Assembly: GCA_035513275.1 (NCBI GenBank)
Contig: DATKCJ010000115.1
Span: forward strand, 1 to 11,405
Reading direction: 5' to 3'
Length of the DNA stretch: 11,405 nt
Source of the DNA: DATKCJ01 sp035513275
GTDB taxonomy: Bacteria > Verrucomicrobiota > Verrucomicrobiia > Opitutales > Opitutaceae
Each line of letters starts with the position of its first letter. The first letter of the stretch is position 1. Below are positions 11,324 to 11,405 of the stretch, piece by piece. The translations under genes were made by a program, and so were the position numbers. The notes below the pieces were generated by a model that was not told where the DNA came from, searched no databases, and was given only the letters and a program-made list of their open reading frames with translations.

Positions 11324-11405
11324 TTCCGGAAGACGCTGGAGGTGAGCGGGTAGTAGAGTGGTTTGTTGGGCGTTATCGGACCACTTTTTTGAGGGATTTG
11401 TCGGA
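11320..11405 (+). CDS. Possible start of a gene running off the right edge
   Basis: From ATG 11320 the frame stays open to the window end and reads M-F-P-E-D-A-G-G-E-R-V-V-E-W-F-V-G-R-Y-R and onward. The composition looks protein-like, but only about half of third positions are G or C, well below the neighbours, and 28 codons could be open by chance. No Shine-Dalgarno sequence or known motif is visible. It would be divergent from the DUF4139 gene and share the 25-bp dyad. Confidence 0.25.
   Translation, partial: MFPEDAGGERVVEWFVGRYRTTFLRDLS

Overview
The window looks like chromosome from a GC-rich, Gram-negative heterotroph. The sugar-uptake genes, Sec and lipoprotein signals, palindromic intergenic repeats and near absence of Shine-Dalgarno sequences fit a Verrucomicrobiota member close to Opitutaceae. 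That placement is my inference from protein style and repeat type; no rRNA is present to confirm it.

Left part (1-4379): the window opens inside the last 71 codons of a sugar-importer ATPase on the + strand. After 314 bp of palindromic repeats comes the end of a second, complete ATPase on the - strand (531-2045). The two tails encode identical protein but differ at 11 synonymous sites and in the stop codon, so positions 1 to about 745 form one long imperfect palindrome. Upstream of the complete ATPase, on the same strand, lie its periplasmic sugar-binding lipoprotein (YtfQ-like), a tRNA with anticodon CAU (probably tRNA-Ile2) and a Gfo/Idh/MocA sugar oxidoreductase. No permease gene is present. 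Traces of one may survive just past both ATPase stops.

Middle part (4380-7753): a divergent intergenic region carries a REP/MITE-like element. It is followed on the + strand by a small periplasmic cytochrome c, two stand-alone receiver-domain response regulators, a DUF2237 protein, single-stranded DNA-binding protein (ssb) and a secreted cupin. A 45-residue membrane peptide on the - strand converges on the DUF2237 gene.

Right part (7754-11405): all recognised genes are on the - strand: a VOC (glyoxalase-fold) protein, a DUF6941-like protein just upstream of it, a two-helix membrane protein, and a large exported DUF4139/MuiA-family protein. Between the last two lies a 444-bp cluster of at least six palindromes, including a second copy of the element at 4461 and a strong terminator. 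The right edge has a near-perfect 25-bp operator-like dyad, perhaps with the start of another gene.

Functionally, the binding protein, ATPase and oxidoreductase suggest uptake and oxidation of a sugar, possibly furanose-like by analogy with YtfQ/YtfR. The other genes are mostly single-gene units. The notable non-coding signals are the inverted ATPase duplication, a repeat family with a compensatory base change between copies, and three genes whose start codons lie in hairpins.
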